From Janthinobacterium rivuli (lineage in GTDB: Bacteria > Pseudomonadota > Gammaproteobacteria > Burkholderiales > Burkholderiaceae_D): 64,000 nt of DNA. The stretch spans positions 4,774,001 through 4,838,000 of the forward strand of contig NZ_CP121464.1 of the NCBI RefSeq assembly GCF_029690045.1, in the 5' to 3' direction. The first letter of the stretch is position 1; each line of letters opens with the position of its first letter. Under the pieces are notes generated by a model. The model was given only the letters and a program-made list of their open reading frames with translations. It was not told where the DNA came from and did no database searches. The position numbers and the translations under genes are program-made. Shown piece by piece: positions 1-8,684 of the stretch.

Positions 1-47
1 CAGGCAGTGGCCACAGCGAATAGCAACAGGAAAATAGGTGACTTCAT
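1..47 (-). CDS. N-terminus of a signal-peptide protein, cut by the window edge
   Basis: Only the first 15 codons are inside the window. Reading leftward from an ATG at 47, the translation is MKSPIFLLLFAVATA, a basic start followed by a hydrophobic stretch, as in a signal peptide. An AAGGA ribosome-binding site lies about 7 bases upstream, inside the end of tagF. The tagF stop codon is 9 bases upstream, so it is probably the next gene of the same T6SS operon. The mature protein is not visible and no function can be given. Confidence 0.6.
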   Translation of the reverse strand, partial: MKSPIFLLLFAVATA

Positions 48-56
48 CGCAATCCT

Positions 57-1037
57 TCAGACAAAGGTATCGGCAAACATGGCGCAGGCCGAGCGCAGCG
101 ACAGCTGCTCCTGCTGCAGGCAGGCGGAAAACCGGCGCAGCGCCGCCTCGTGTCCCAGCTGCTCCTCGACCCAGTCCAGCTGGTCGAAGACGATCAGCCG
201 TTCGCTGCCGGCCTGCGGATCGATCAGCGCGCGCAAGCCATGCGGGTCGGCGCCGCAAAAGCCGATCACCAGCACGGGCGCCTCGTCGAGGTGGGAAAAG
301 AACAGCGCCAGTTCGAAATCGGCCTGGTGCAGGAAAGGCGCAATCAAATGCAGCCAGAAGCTGGCCACCAGCTCGCGCAGCTGCGCGTCCTGCGGCAGCG
401 GCAGCACCAGGCTTTTTTCCAGGCGCGGCAAGCCGCTCTGGCGCACCGGCTGCAGCAGCAGGCCCAGGCCCAGCAGCAATTCGCGCACCGTCACCGGGAA
501 GGCGGGCGAAGCGAGCAGCGTTTGCAGGCCATGCACGGTCTGCGCCTGCAAAAAGGCGGCCAGCCGCGCCGCGTGATCCGGTGCGGCCGGTTCGACTTCG
601 ACCACGTTGCCGGCCAGCGCCAGCAACGCCGGCCCCGGTTCGGCGCTGGCCACGATGCCGTGCGACAGCTGCTCCACGCGCTGCCACAGGGGCGCGAGCG
701 CCAGCGGGCTGCAGGCGACAAAGGCTTCGGCGTCATCGACTTCCAGCGCGCCCATGGCCATGAAGGGAAAGCGCCGCAGCGACTGGTCGTTGCTCGCTTC
801 CAGGCGCCCGGCGATGGCGCGCCGGCTGCGCGTGCCGACAAAGGCAAAGCGCAGCGGCGGCAAGGCGTCGTAATTGAGCTTCCAGCGCGGTTCCACCGTC
901 AGGGCCGTCATCACCTGCGCCAGCCAGTCGTCGAGCAGTTGCACCAGCGCGTGATTGTCGCAAGCCTTGATGAAATCGCCGCGCGCGGGGATCTTGCCAA
1001 AGTAACCGAGGCGCACCTGCTGTTGCGCGCGCATCAT
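57..1037 (-). CDS. tagF: T6SS-associated protein TagF (ImpM family)
   Basis: A 326-residue protein with the TagF/ImpM N-terminal signature GYFGKIPARGDFI at residues 9-21. TagF proteins are known as post-translational repressors of the type VI secretion apparatus, acting in the cytoplasm with Fha and the threonine phosphorylation pathway. The ATG at 1037 overlaps the tssM stop codon by 4 bases (ATGA), which fixes the start; the open frame continues upstream only as tssM shadow. The coupling to tssM supports the call. The usual partners (tssL, tssK, tagH, ppkA) would lie left of the window. Confidence 0.9.
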   Translation of the reverse strand: MMRAQQQVRLGYFGKIPARGDFIKACDNHALVQLLDDWLAQVMTALTVEPRWKLNYDALPPLRFAFVGTRSRRAIAGRLEASNDQSLRRFPFMAMGALEVDDAEAFVACSPLALAPLWQRVEQLSHGIVASAEPGPALLALAGNVVEVEPAAPDHAARLAAFLQAQTVHGLQTLLASPAFPVTVRELLLGLGLLLQPVRQSGLPRLEKSLVLPLPQDAQLRELVASFWLHLIAPFLHQADFELALFFSHLDEAPVLVIGFCGADPHGLRALIDPQAGSERLIVFDQLDWVEEQLGHEAALRRFSACLQQEQLSLRSACAMFADTFV

Positions 1038-4000
1038 GGCGCCACTCCGGTCGCCGCAACTGCAGCGACGACTGGCACAGGCGCGCCCGGCATGCCGACG
1101 ATGGTCTCGGGCAGCTGCATGCCGCGAAAACCCTGCTCCTGCAGCGCCGTGGCGGATCCCGCGCCCGAGGTTTCGGCGCTGCTGGTGATTTTCAGGTCGA
1201 CCGCCACGGCCACCTCGCCGCGCGCCCAGCGCAGTTCGAACACGCCGCCCTCCTTGCGCTTTTTGCTCGCCGCGTCGATCATGCGCTTCAGGCCGAATTG
1301 CCCTGGCTCGTTGAACAGTTCCACCGTGCGCCCGTCGAAGGTGACGGCCGTGATGCGCGCGCCTTGCTGGCCCGCCGCGCCCTGCGGACCCGGATGCACC
1401 ATGTTCGTCCACTGCGCCGGCGTATTGCGGTAGCGTAGCTGCTGGCCGTCGATCTCCACCGTGTATTCCAAGGTGCCCGGCGCGGGCGACGGCTGGATCT
1501 GGAAGACGGTTTGCGCCGCCGTCGAGGTGGCCGCCACGCCGCCCGCGCCCAGCGGCGCGATCCAGCCGGGAAAGCGCGCCACCACCTGCGGCGACAGGCT
1601 GATGCCCATGTCGGCCCAGGTGCGCGGCGCCAGCACGTCGCCGCGCCGCACCACCAATGGCCCCATCGACGTCGTGACGAATTTCGCCACCAGTCCTTCC
1701 GGGCCGAAGAACTGGCCGATTTCCAGGTTGCTCGCCTCGATGCGCGCCGTGGGCGCGAACGGATATTTGTTGGCCAGCGATTTCTGGAACGGTTCATACA
1801 CCTGCGCCGCCCAGGTCTTGTTGATATCGAGTTCGGCCGGCGCGACGATGACGGCAAAGGTCTGCATCAGCGGGCGCACGAGGATGGGGCGTATCGCCTG
1901 CTTTTGCGCGTCACTCATCCCCGTGAGCACCTGCTCGTCGACCAGTTTCAGGGCGTCGGCCAGCTCGGAACCACTGCCCTCCAGGGTCTGCTGCATGAAC
2001 TGGCGCGCGCCCGGTCCCGCGTCGCCCTGGTTCTTCAGCTGGTTCAAACGGCTGCGCAGTTTCGACAGCGCTTCCAGATAGGCGCGCATCAGCGAGGCAT
2101 TGTTGTCCCTGGCCGCCACCAGCTTGCCCACGCCGGCAAATTCGCGGCCCACGGGGCCCATGGGCTTGTCCAGGCGGGCCGGGTCGAGCTGCGCATTGAC
2201 GCCGGGATTGGCCGTCAGCTGCGACGGCGCGCGGCGCAGCACGGTTTCCTTGAACCAGGCGATGAGGCCCCGTTCCGCCTTGCGCAATTGGGCGTTCTGC
2301 AGCGCCGGATTGTCCCACGAGGTTTCCTCATAAATGGTCGTCAGCAGCTTGGCGATCGGCGACGACTGCGGGTCGCCCAGGCGGTTCATCGCCTGCACGG
2401 CGCCGTCAAAACCTTTCAGGTCGGCGACGGCCACGCCCTGCACGAATTTCTGCCACTCGCGCGCATAGTCGGCCTTGTACATGGCCACCAGGTTTTTCTC
2501 GATCTGCTCCGGACTGCCTTCCAGGGTCAGGTCGTCGGTCGAGGCGCTTTTCAGCACCCAGTCGGCGCTTTGCAGCTCGCGGTTGGCGGCGTCGCGAAAC
2601 GCGCCCTCGACGAACTTGTCCCACGCCTGGCGCGTAAAGGCGCCGGAGACGGCGTAACTGCCAGCCAGCAGCGCCTGATCCTGCTCGCCGACGATGCGCG
2701 CCACCGTCATGCCGGGAAAACGCGTCGAGGCGCGCGCCTTGACGTCGGCATACACGCGCTCGCGCGCCGGCATGCCGCGTACCACGCGGCGCAGGTTTTC
2801 GCGCGCCTGGTCGACCAGCGCCAGCTTCTGCTCGATGCGCGGCCAGGACGGGTCGCCGATCTGCGCCAGATAAAACGTCAGCAGCCGTTCGGCGCTGCGT
2901 ATCATCTGTTCGCGCGGCATGGCGCCCCGGTTGCCCTCCAGCCAGGCGCGCCAGAAACGCGTCAGCTGGTCGTTCAGGTGGCTGCCTTCCGCATGCGATT
3001 TATCGGCCAGCATCAGATAGGTTTTCAGCGCGTTGTAGGCGTCTTCCACATTCGTCGCGCTGGCCGCCTGGTACTGGACATTGCGTGGCGAAGAAGATGC
3101 GGCGGCTGGCGTCTGCGGCGTGCGCGCCGTGGGCTGCAACTGGTCGGCGCTGGCGTTCATCTCGAACAGCAAGGCTTCCAGCGCGCCCGCCACGGGGGTC
3201 AGCATGACCTGGCGCGCGCCGGCGAAATATTCCTCGCGCAGCTTGCGTTCAAGCAGTTCGCCCTGATACAGGCCCAGGCGCAATGACCAGGGACGCTGCG
3301 TGCGGTACGCTTCCAGTTGCTCGATGCGGTCCTGCAATATTTCAAGCGCTTCCAGGCGCGACTGCAAGTCCAGGCGCCGCTCCTGCAGCTTCACCACTTT
3401 ATTCAAGTCGGCCTCGACGTTGGCCACCAGTTGCCGGTTGCCCAGGTAGGACCAGCTCCAGCCGCCCAGGCAGGCGCCCAGCGACACGGTGGCGGCAAAG
3501 AACACGGCATATTTGAAGCGCAGCCTGGCGCGGTTGGCATAGTTGGCCACCAGATGCTTATCGGCAAAAATCACCTTGCGGAACAGCTCCAGCAGGAAAT
3601 AGCCATGCTGGCGCGCACCCGTGGGCAGCACGGCCGGGGCCGGCGCAAAGGCCAGGTCGAAGCGGCGCGCCACCTGCTGCGAGGAGGCGCTGACGGGCTC
3701 GCCTTCCTGCAGCGCGCTGGTAAAATAAAAGCCGCGGAACACGGGCTGGAACTGGAACGGGTTTTCCTCGAACAGGGTGGCAATAAAAGCGCGCAGGGCC
3801 GGCTTGATGGCGGCAAACTCCAGCGGAAAGGTGAACACGCCGGGCGCCATCGTCTTGCGTTGCCGGTGAGCCATATTGGCCAGGCTCAGCTCCGTCAAGC
3901 CATCGTGCAATTCATCGAAACTCTGGTCGAAAAACGCCAGCAAATCCGCCGTCGGCAGCTTGCGCTGGTAGGGCATGGTGGCGCCCCAGACGCGCTCACG

Positions 4001-4843
4001 CTCGCTGCGTTCGGCATCGGCGAAAAACTCCGTGAAGCCGGCGATCAGGTCCGCCTTGGTAAACACGATGTACAGCGGCGCGAATACTTCCAGGCGCTCG
4101 ATGACGTCCTGCACACGCTTGCGCAGGCTGCGCGCCAGTTGCATGCCGACATCAGGATCGCCACCCAATTCGGCGATGCTGACGGCGATGAGGATGCCGT
4201 TGACGGGCGCCTTGCGCCGGTATTTTTTCAGCAGGTCGAGAAAGCCGAACCACTCACCGCGGTGCTCGTCGACGACGCAATAGCGCCCTGCCGTGTCGAG
4301 CACGATGCCGTCCGTGGTGAAAAACCAGTCGCAGTTGCGCGTGCCGCCCACGCCTTGCACGACCTTGCCGTCGGCGAAAGGAAATTGCAGGCCCGAATGC
4401 AGGATGGCGCTGCTCTTGCCGGCGGCCGGATTGCCGATGATCATATACCACGGCAATTCGTACAGGGCGGCGGCGCCCGACTTGAGGCCCAGCTTGGATG
4501 TCTTGATGGTCTCGATGGCGGCCAGCATGCCCGTGCGCACGGCGCCGAGTTCACCCTGCTGGGTGCTGCTGGCCGTGGACGCCGAGGCCGCTTGCGCGGC
4601 GGCGATCTCGGCCTCGTTGAGGATGGCCTGGCCCAGCGCCTGCGCATCGCGCCGCGCGCGGCGCCGGCGCCACAGCCACAGGCCCAGCCAGGTAAGAAAT
4701 GCCAGCAGCAGCAAGGCCAGCGCCCAGATCAGCGCCACTTCCAGCACCTCGGCGCCCAAGTACAGGGACACGGCCAGCGCCACGAACCCAAGGATGGTCA
4801 GATTGCGGCTGTCGGTAAGGAAATGCCAGATTCTTCGCAGCAT
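1034..4843 (-). CDS. tssM: T6SS membrane complex protein TssM (IcmF)
   Basis: A 1269-residue inner-membrane protein of the type VI secretion TssJLM complex, which anchors the sheath baseplate to the envelope. Two membrane segments lie at about residues 15-58. The cytoplasmic NTPase-like domain has a Walker A motif GNPAAGKSS at 137-145 and a Walker-B-like VLDTAGRY. A third membrane segment, AVFFAATVSLGACLGGW, precedes the long periplasmic IcmF-related part. Length is normal for the family. I chose ATG at 4843 (MLRRIWHFLTDSRN); the frame is open for 53 more codons upstream, but that stretch has no hydrophobic or family character. The next upstream gene is a TagX-like peptidase on the same strand, about 217 bases away. 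Confidence 0.95.
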   Translation of the reverse strand: MLRRIWHFLTDSRNLTILGFVALAVSLYLGAEVLEVALIWALALLLLAFLTWLGLWLWRRRRARRDAQALGQAILNEAEIAAAQAASASTASSTQQGELGAVRTGMLAAIETIKTSKLGLKSGAAALYELPWYMIIGNPAAGKSSAILHSGLQFPFADGKVVQGVGGTRNCDWFFTTDGIVLDTAGRYCVVDEHRGEWFGFLDLLKKYRRKAPVNGILIAVSIAELGGDPDVGMQLARSLRKRVQDVIERLEVFAPLYIVFTKADLIAGFTEFFADAERSERERVWGATMPYQRKLPTADLLAFFDQSFDELHDGLTELSLANMAHRQRKTMAPGVFTFPLEFAAIKPALRAFIATLFEENPFQFQPVFRGFYFTSALQEGEPVSASSQQVARRFDLAFAPAPAVLPTGARQHGYFLLELFRKVIFADKHLVANYANRARLRFKYAVFFAATVSLGACLGGWSWSYLGNRQLVANVEADLNKVVKLQERRLDLQSRLEALEILQDRIEQLEAYRTQRPWSLRLGLYQGELLERKLREEYFAGARQVMLTPVAGALEALLFEMNASADQLQPTARTPQTPAAASSSPRNVQYQAASATNVEDAYNALKTYLMLADKSHAEGSHLNDQLTRFWRAWLEGNRGAMPREQMIRSAERLLTFYLAQIGDPSWPRIEQKLALVDQARENLRRVVRGMPARERVYADVKARASTRFPGMTVARIVGEQDQALLAGSYAVSGAFTRQAWDKFVEGAFRDAANRELQSADWVLKSASTDDLTLEGSPEQIEKNLVAMYKADYAREWQKFVQGVAVADLKGFDGAVQAMNRLGDPQSSPIAKLLTTIYEETSWDNPALQNAQLRKAERGLIAWFKETVLRRAPSQLTANPGVNAQLDPARLDKPMGPVGREFAGVGKLVAARDNNASLMRAYLEALSKLRSRLNQLKNQGDAGPGARQFMQQTLEGSGSELADALKLVDEQVLTGMSDAQKQAIRPILVRPLMQTFAVIVAPAELDINKTWAAQVYEPFQKSLANKYPFAPTARIEASNLEIGQFFGPEGLVAKFVTTSMGPLVVRRGDVLAPRTWADMGISLSPQVVARFPGWIAPLGAGGVAATSTAAQTVFQIQPSPAPGTLEYTVEIDGQQLRYRNTPAQWTNMVHPGPQGAAGQQGARITAVTFDGRTVELFNEPGQFGLKRMIDAASKKRKEGGVFELRWARGEVAVAVDLKITSSAETSGAGSATALQEQGFRGMQLPETIVGMPGAPVPVVAAVAATGVAP

Positions 4844-5060
4844 GATGAGCCCAGGGTGAGGTCGCAAAGCAGGAGGAACGCCGCCGCGCAGCGAGGCGGA
4901 GTCGGCCCATGCTGACAGCAATGCGGCGCGCCTTTGTTGACATATGACAAGTACCAGGCGCCAGTGCGCGGCAGGCGCCGGTGTGCCCTTGACGCTGCGC
5001 AAGCAAGCTTGCAGCGGTGAAAATCTAGCCGCCGCGCGGCGCTAGAATGGCTGGCGCGGC

Positions 5061-5900
5061 TTACTTGCCCAGCACGCGCGGTTGCGGCAATTCCGTGTGG
5101 CCAAAATCCATCATGGTCCAGCGTCCGCCCCAGCGCAGGCCCACCGATTCGGCCGTCACGCCATATAAACGGTAACCGCGCATGGCCCAGGCATTTTTTT
5201 CAGAAATGATGAGCTTTCCTTCATGCATGAATGCGCAATCGGCCGCCAGGCCATACTGGTGATAGCTTTGAAACGCCTTCGCGTTCGTCACGTTCGGGCC
5301 GGCCGCCGCCAGTTGATCCTGGCGCGCGGGGCTGCGATAGCCTTCCAGCAAGACCATGTCATAACCATGCACGTCTTTCATGATCTTGAAGACCAGCAGC
5401 AAACGCTGCGCGAAATCGTGGTCGAGCAATTGCCAGTTGCGGCTGGCGCCGCCCAACAGCGGACGCAGCTGCGTGACTTCCGCCGTGGAAAACAGCAGCG
5501 GCGGCAGGGTTGGCGGCGGCACCAGCTGCTCGCCTTTCAGCAGGACGCTGACCTGGTCGTTGATGACGTGTTGCTGATCGGCATAGCCGCGCAGGGCGAT
5601 GCGGTCGCTGGACAGCCAGGCCAGCAGCGGCGGCACGATCACCAGCACGCTGCCTGCCAGGCTCAGCCAGCGGTGCCGCCACAGCAGCTGCCAGGCGCGC
5701 GCCATGCCCGAGCCCGTATGCCGCTGCACCCGCTGCCACTGCGCGCCGCTGCCACCCTTCAGGTGCTGCGCGCGCCGCTGCATGCGCCAGCCCAGGTTGA
5801 CGAGCGTGTGCAGCACGGTGGCGCGGCCGCCGGGAAACAACAGCAGCCAGCAGGCAAAACAGGCGAGCAGGAAATACATCAGGACCAGGGCGACGAACAT
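5061..5900 (-). CDS. membrane-anchored M15 peptidase, TagX-like
   Basis: About 279 residues. One N-terminal membrane segment (FVALVLMYFLLACFACWLLL) and a second around the LSLAGSVLVIVPPLLAWL stretch lead into a peptidase M15 domain (VanY/endolysin type). Zinc-site residues are visible as SYHQYGLAADCAF (His and Asp seven residues apart) and a second His in DFGHTELP. M15 enzymes cut peptidoglycan peptides. A related membrane-anchored M15 protein, TagX, is known from Acinetobacter T6SS loci, where it opens the cell wall for secretion-system assembly. Its position just upstream of tssM on the same strand suggests the same role here. I chose ATG at 5900, preceded by GGAG; an ATG at 5942 is in frame but has a weak ribosome site. 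Confidence 0.8.
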   Translation of the reverse strand: MFVALVLMYFLLACFACWLLLFPGGRATVLHTLVNLGWRMQRRAQHLKGGSGAQWQRVQRHTGSGMARAWQLLWRHRWLSLAGSVLVIVPPLLAWLSSDRIALRGYADQQHVINDQVSVLLKGEQLVPPPTLPPLLFSTAEVTQLRPLLGGASRNWQLLDHDFAQRLLLVFKIMKDVHGYDMVLLEGYRSPARQDQLAAAGPNVTNAKAFQSYHQYGLAADCAFMHEGKLIISEKNAWAMRGYRLYGVTAESVGLRWGGRWTMMDFGHTELPQPRVLGK

Positions 5901-6039
5901 GGGGCGCTCCGTGACGGAAATCGGCGGGACCGGGCAATCCATTGCTCGGTGGTATCGCTAGATCGTAGGCGTGCGCGGCCCGCATGAGCGCGGTTTACAT
6001 CAAGGTCAGTCGAATTTGATCCACTACGGAGGTGATATT

Positions 6040-6714
6040 TTGTCTTTACTGAAAACCGGGGATGGCCAGGCGCGCGGTCCCGACCTGTTGAGCAAGGCCG
6101 GCGCGGCTGGCGCGCGCATCGAAGGCAAGGGCATCCTGTCGCAGCTCGAACACGGCGTCGCCGCGCCTGCGGCCATGCCGGCGCTGCGCTGGCGCCCCGC
6201 CTGGCGGCACTGGGCCGCTGGCGCGCTGTGCCTGACGGTGCTGATCACGGCCGTGCTCGCCTACGATACGGACGTCATCCTCCTGCCGCCCGCACCCGCC
6301 ACGGCCATGGTTCCGCCCATCATGCCAGCGCCAGCCGTGCTGCAACAGGCGGCGCAGGCGGCGCAGGCGGCCACCATCGTCAATACGGCGGCACCGCCCT
6401 TGCCCGAGGTGGCCGCCGCGAGCGCGCCGCGCAAGACGCCGCCGCCCGCGCGCCAGACGGCCGCGCGGCCACAAGGGACAAGGCCGGCTGCCGCGCCCGG
6501 CGACAGCGACGTCACCCTGCTGACGGCGATGGTGGCGCATGCGCACCGGCAAGAAGGCACGGCGGCACCCGCGCGCGACGTGGTGCTGCGCAGGCAGGAA
6601 GAAGAAACGGCGGAACTGTTGCAGCGCTGCAAGCAGCTGGGCCTGATCGAAGGCATGCTGTGCCGCTCGCGCATCTGCTCGGGCCGCTGGGACAGCGATC
6701 CCGCCTGCCATTGA
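6040..6714 (+). CDS. uncharacterised single-pass membrane protein with TTG start
   Basis: I do not recognise this protein. A TTG at 6040 is preceded by a near-perfect ribosome site GGAGGTGAT ending 3 bases before it, with GGAGGT itself at a spacing of 6, so I prefer it to the upstream ATG at 5971. The 224-residue product has a cytoplasmic head of about 45-60 residues and one membrane segment (WAAGALCLTVLITAVLAY). An Ala/Pro-rich periplasmic linker follows. A compact C-terminus carries four cysteines (RC, LC, IC, AC). It is divergent from the TagX-like gene with 139 bases between them, so the promoters may be shared. A T6SS role is only a guess from position. Confidence 0.6.
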   Translation: MSLLKTGDGQARGPDLLSKAGAAGARIEGKGILSQLEHGVAAPAAMPALRWRPAWRHWAAGALCLTVLITAVLAYDTDVILLPPAPATAMVPPIMPAPAVLQQAAQAAQAATIVNTAAPPLPEVAAASAPRKTPPPARQTAARPQGTRPAAAPGDSDVTLLTAMVAHAHRQEGTAAPARDVVLRRQEEETAELLQRCKQLGLIEGMLCRSRICSGRWDSDPACH

Positions 6715-6719
6715 GGAAC

Positions 6720-7511
6720 TCATGTGTGTCTGGGATGCGTGGCCGCGTCCATGCGGCCTTGCAAGAAGCCTTCCATCAGCGCCAGCAATGCCTGCGGCTG
6801 CTCCTGGTGCGGCGTATGGCCGCATTGCTCGACCATGGCGGGCACGGCGTTGAGCGCCTGCGCCACGATGGTGTCGACCTGGGCCGCGCTGCCGTACTGG
6901 TCCTCGCTGCCCTGCAGCACCAGCGCCGGGCATTCGACGGAGGGCAGCAGATACTCGATGTTCCAGAACTGGAAGCCATAGCTGAGCCACGTGTCCGACC
7001 AGGCCTTGAAGATGGTCTCCGTCTTGTCGCCATGGTATTTCGCCAGCGCGCGCAGCTTGCCCGCGCCAAATGCCGCGTCCGCCACGCGGATGCCATCGAG
7101 CGTGATGTCCTCGACAAACACGTGCGCCGCTTCGGTGATGATGCCGCGCAAGCGCGGTGGCTGCTGCGCCGCATAGATCAGGGCGATGCTGCCACCATCG
7201 GAGTGGCCGACGAGAAAATGGTCCTGTCCCGGCAGCAGTGCCGCCAGCACTTGCGGCAGCTCGCACAGCGCGTAGTCGTGCAAATAATGGAGCTGGCGGC
7301 GCGCCGCCAGCGGCGACGACTGCCCATAGCCGTGGCGGTCATACAGCAAGCCGCGGCACCCCGTCGCCTGGCATAGCTGCGCGGGAAAATCTTTCCACAT
7401 CGCACAGCAGCCGAGTCCCTCGTGCAGGAATACCAGGCAGGGCTTGGCGGGGTCGCCCTCGATCAATTCGTAATAGATATCGGTTTCGGCACTCAGGTTC
7501 AGTATCGGCAT
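6720..7511 (-). CDS. alpha/beta hydrolase
   Basis: A 263-residue alpha/beta hydrolase fold protein without a signal peptide. The nucleophile elbow is GHSDGG (Ser near residue 99). The acid is probably the Asp in GSEDQYG and the general base the His in CGHTPHQE. An HEGLG stretch near residue 31 fits the oxyanion-hole loop. Substrate cannot be deduced; family members include esterases, haloperoxidase-like proteins and C-C hydrolases. It converges with the preceding plus-strand gene with only 5 bases between their stop codons. Confidence 0.85.
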   Translation of the reverse strand: MPILNLSAETDIYYELIEGDPAKPCLVFLHEGLGCCAMWKDFPAQLCQATGCRGLLYDRHGYGQSSPLAARRQLHYLHDYALCELPQVLAALLPGQDHFLVGHSDGGSIALIYAAQQPPRLRGIITEAAHVFVEDITLDGIRVADAAFGAGKLRALAKYHGDKTETIFKAWSDTWLSYGFQFWNIEYLLPSVECPALVLQGSEDQYGSAAQVDTIVAQALNAVPAMVEQCGHTPHQEQPQALLALMEGFLQGRMDAATHPRHT

Positions 7512-7845
7512 GGGCTAGGCTCGCAACGGGTTCCGTATCGGCAGGTGGCTGGGCCTATTGTGCCATTGTCCTGCCCGGCCTGCGTAGCGCCCCGTAAAAA
7601 TAGCCTGCTGGAAAAGATATTGCCGCTTGTCTGCAAAGTGTTTGCGCCAGCACAAGCGAACGCTGCTTTTCCGGCCGCCCGCCGCGCTTTCGCCTCCTGT
7701 GTACGCCTAGAATGAATTACTCCAACAGCATGGAGCAGGCGGCTACCTTATCAGCCAGGACGTGACACTGGCCGTCACGGCAATATAGATAGGGCGTCTT
7801 GCCGCACGACGACAGGCGCGGCGTCCAAACTATCAGGAGTACATC
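7512..7845. other. 334-base intergenic region
   Basis: No convincing gene. It separates the start of the minus-strand hydrolase from the plus-strand orphan at 7846, so it must hold promoters for both. A possible sigma-70 promoter for the plus-strand gene is listed separately. No repeat or RNA structure stands out. Confidence 0.5.
7762..7789 (+). promoter_or_regulatory. possible sigma-70 promoter of the 127-residue orphan
   Basis: GTGACA (7762-7767) and TATAGA (7784-7789) are separated by 16 bases and lie about 55 bases before the ATG at 7846. The match is moderate and was read by eye. Confidence 0.3.
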
Positions 7846-8229
7846 ATGGAAATGAAAGTAGAACACCGTACCGGCAGCAACCTGGCCCCGGAAACCACCG
7901 ATCTGCCGCTGGAGCAGGACGGCCAAGCCGCGAAAGGTGCGGCCGCACAGGACTTGAACCTGAGCGCCGCCGCCTTCACCACCTACTACACGTGGACGGC
8001 CAATGGCGTCAATCCTTCGGTCAACTTCACCAATGCCAACGTGCACGCCAATTCGCGCGTCTTCGTCAACATCAGCGAGTATGCCGCGACGCCGCAAGAC
8101 CGTTTCATCGGCGCCGCCCGTATGGCCGTGTACAACATCGCGCCCTATAACGGCGGCTTCCGCGCCTGGGTGGATATCTCATGGGGCAGCCCGCTCAAGG
8201 TGCGTTTCGACGTGTTTGTCGATCCCTGA
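7846..8229 (+). CDS. orphan protein of 127 residues
   Basis: I do not recognise this family. The ATG at 7846 has a clear CAGGAG ribosome site. There is no signal peptide or membrane segment. The N-terminal 35 residues are charged and low in complexity. The rest is rich in aromatic and beta-forming residues (TTYYTWTANGVNPSVNF, YNGGFRAWVDISWGSP) and ends in KVRFDVFVDP, suggesting a small beta-sandwich. Good codon use, its own ribosome site and a plausible promoter support a real gene. Confidence 0.7.
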   Translation: MEMKVEHRTGSNLAPETTDLPLEQDGQAAKGAAAQDLNLSAAAFTTYYTWTANGVNPSVNFTNANVHANSRVFVNISEYAATPQDRFIGAARMAVYNIAPYNGGFRAWVDISWGSPLKVRFDVFVDP

Positions 8230-8307
8230 TCCGGGAAACACCGCGCACGTCGCTGACGCATTGAAGCGATGACTGGCGTGAATGGGAAACCATGCGCGCA
8301 TGACAAA

Positions 8308-8333
8308 AGGGCCACGTGTTGCCACGTGGCCCT
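8308..8333 (-). terminator. terminator of tRNA-Asn copy 1
   Basis: A perfect 11-base-pair hairpin (AGGGCCACGTG / CACGTGGCCCT, 4-base loop). On the minus strand it is followed by a run of T at 8305-8308, just downstream of the tRNA 3' end. A short T tract on the other side may let it also end the plus-strand orphan gene. Confidence 0.8.
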
Positions 8334-8349
8334 TTGCTGCTGCTTGTTC

Positions 8350-8425
8350 TGGCTCCCCGACCTGGACTCGAACCAGGGACCTGCGGATTAACAGTCCGTC
8401 GCTCTACCAACTGAGCTATCAGGGA
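8350..8425 (-). tRNA. tRNA-Asn (GTT), copy 1 of 4
   Basis: A 76-base cloverleaf with encoded CCA. The 7-bp acceptor stem is TCCCTGA/TCGGGGA with one T-G pair. The D arm is GCTC/GAGC, the anticodon loop CTGTTAA gives GTT, and the T arm contains GGTTCGAGTCC. The sequence is identical to the copies at 19126, 20768 and 20979. Confidence 0.97.
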
Positions 8426-8436
8426 AAGGAGGCCGA

Positions 8437-8465
8437 ATTATATACGTCAAAATTTCTCATGTCCA
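8437..8465 (-). promoter_or_regulatory. promoter of tRNA-Asn copy 1
   Basis: On the minus strand a TGGACA -35 box (8460-8465) and a TATAAT -10 box (8437-8442) are separated by 17 bases. Exactly 11 bases separate the -10 box from the tRNA 5' end. The same geometry recurs at the other three copies. Confidence 0.8.
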
Positions 8466-8684
8466 GTTTCAATCTGCATGACCGGCAAAACAGGCCGCCA
8501 GGAAGGACGCTTCACCGGGCGGTTGCGCCCGTCTGCGCGGCGCCACGCAAGATAGTAGAATAGCCATGCCTTGCCGACACGCAAGGCGCACAACGGCATG
8601 CCGGCAGCGGAGCGTCACCACGCCGCCGCGCGGACATGCGCTTGCAAGGCTCACCTTGCTCCTGGCTTACTGCTCTCATCCGAC

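Noticed and set aside
1511..4915. Long plus-strand reading frames opposite tssM
   Set aside because: Arg/His/Gln-rich shadows of the TssM coding frame.
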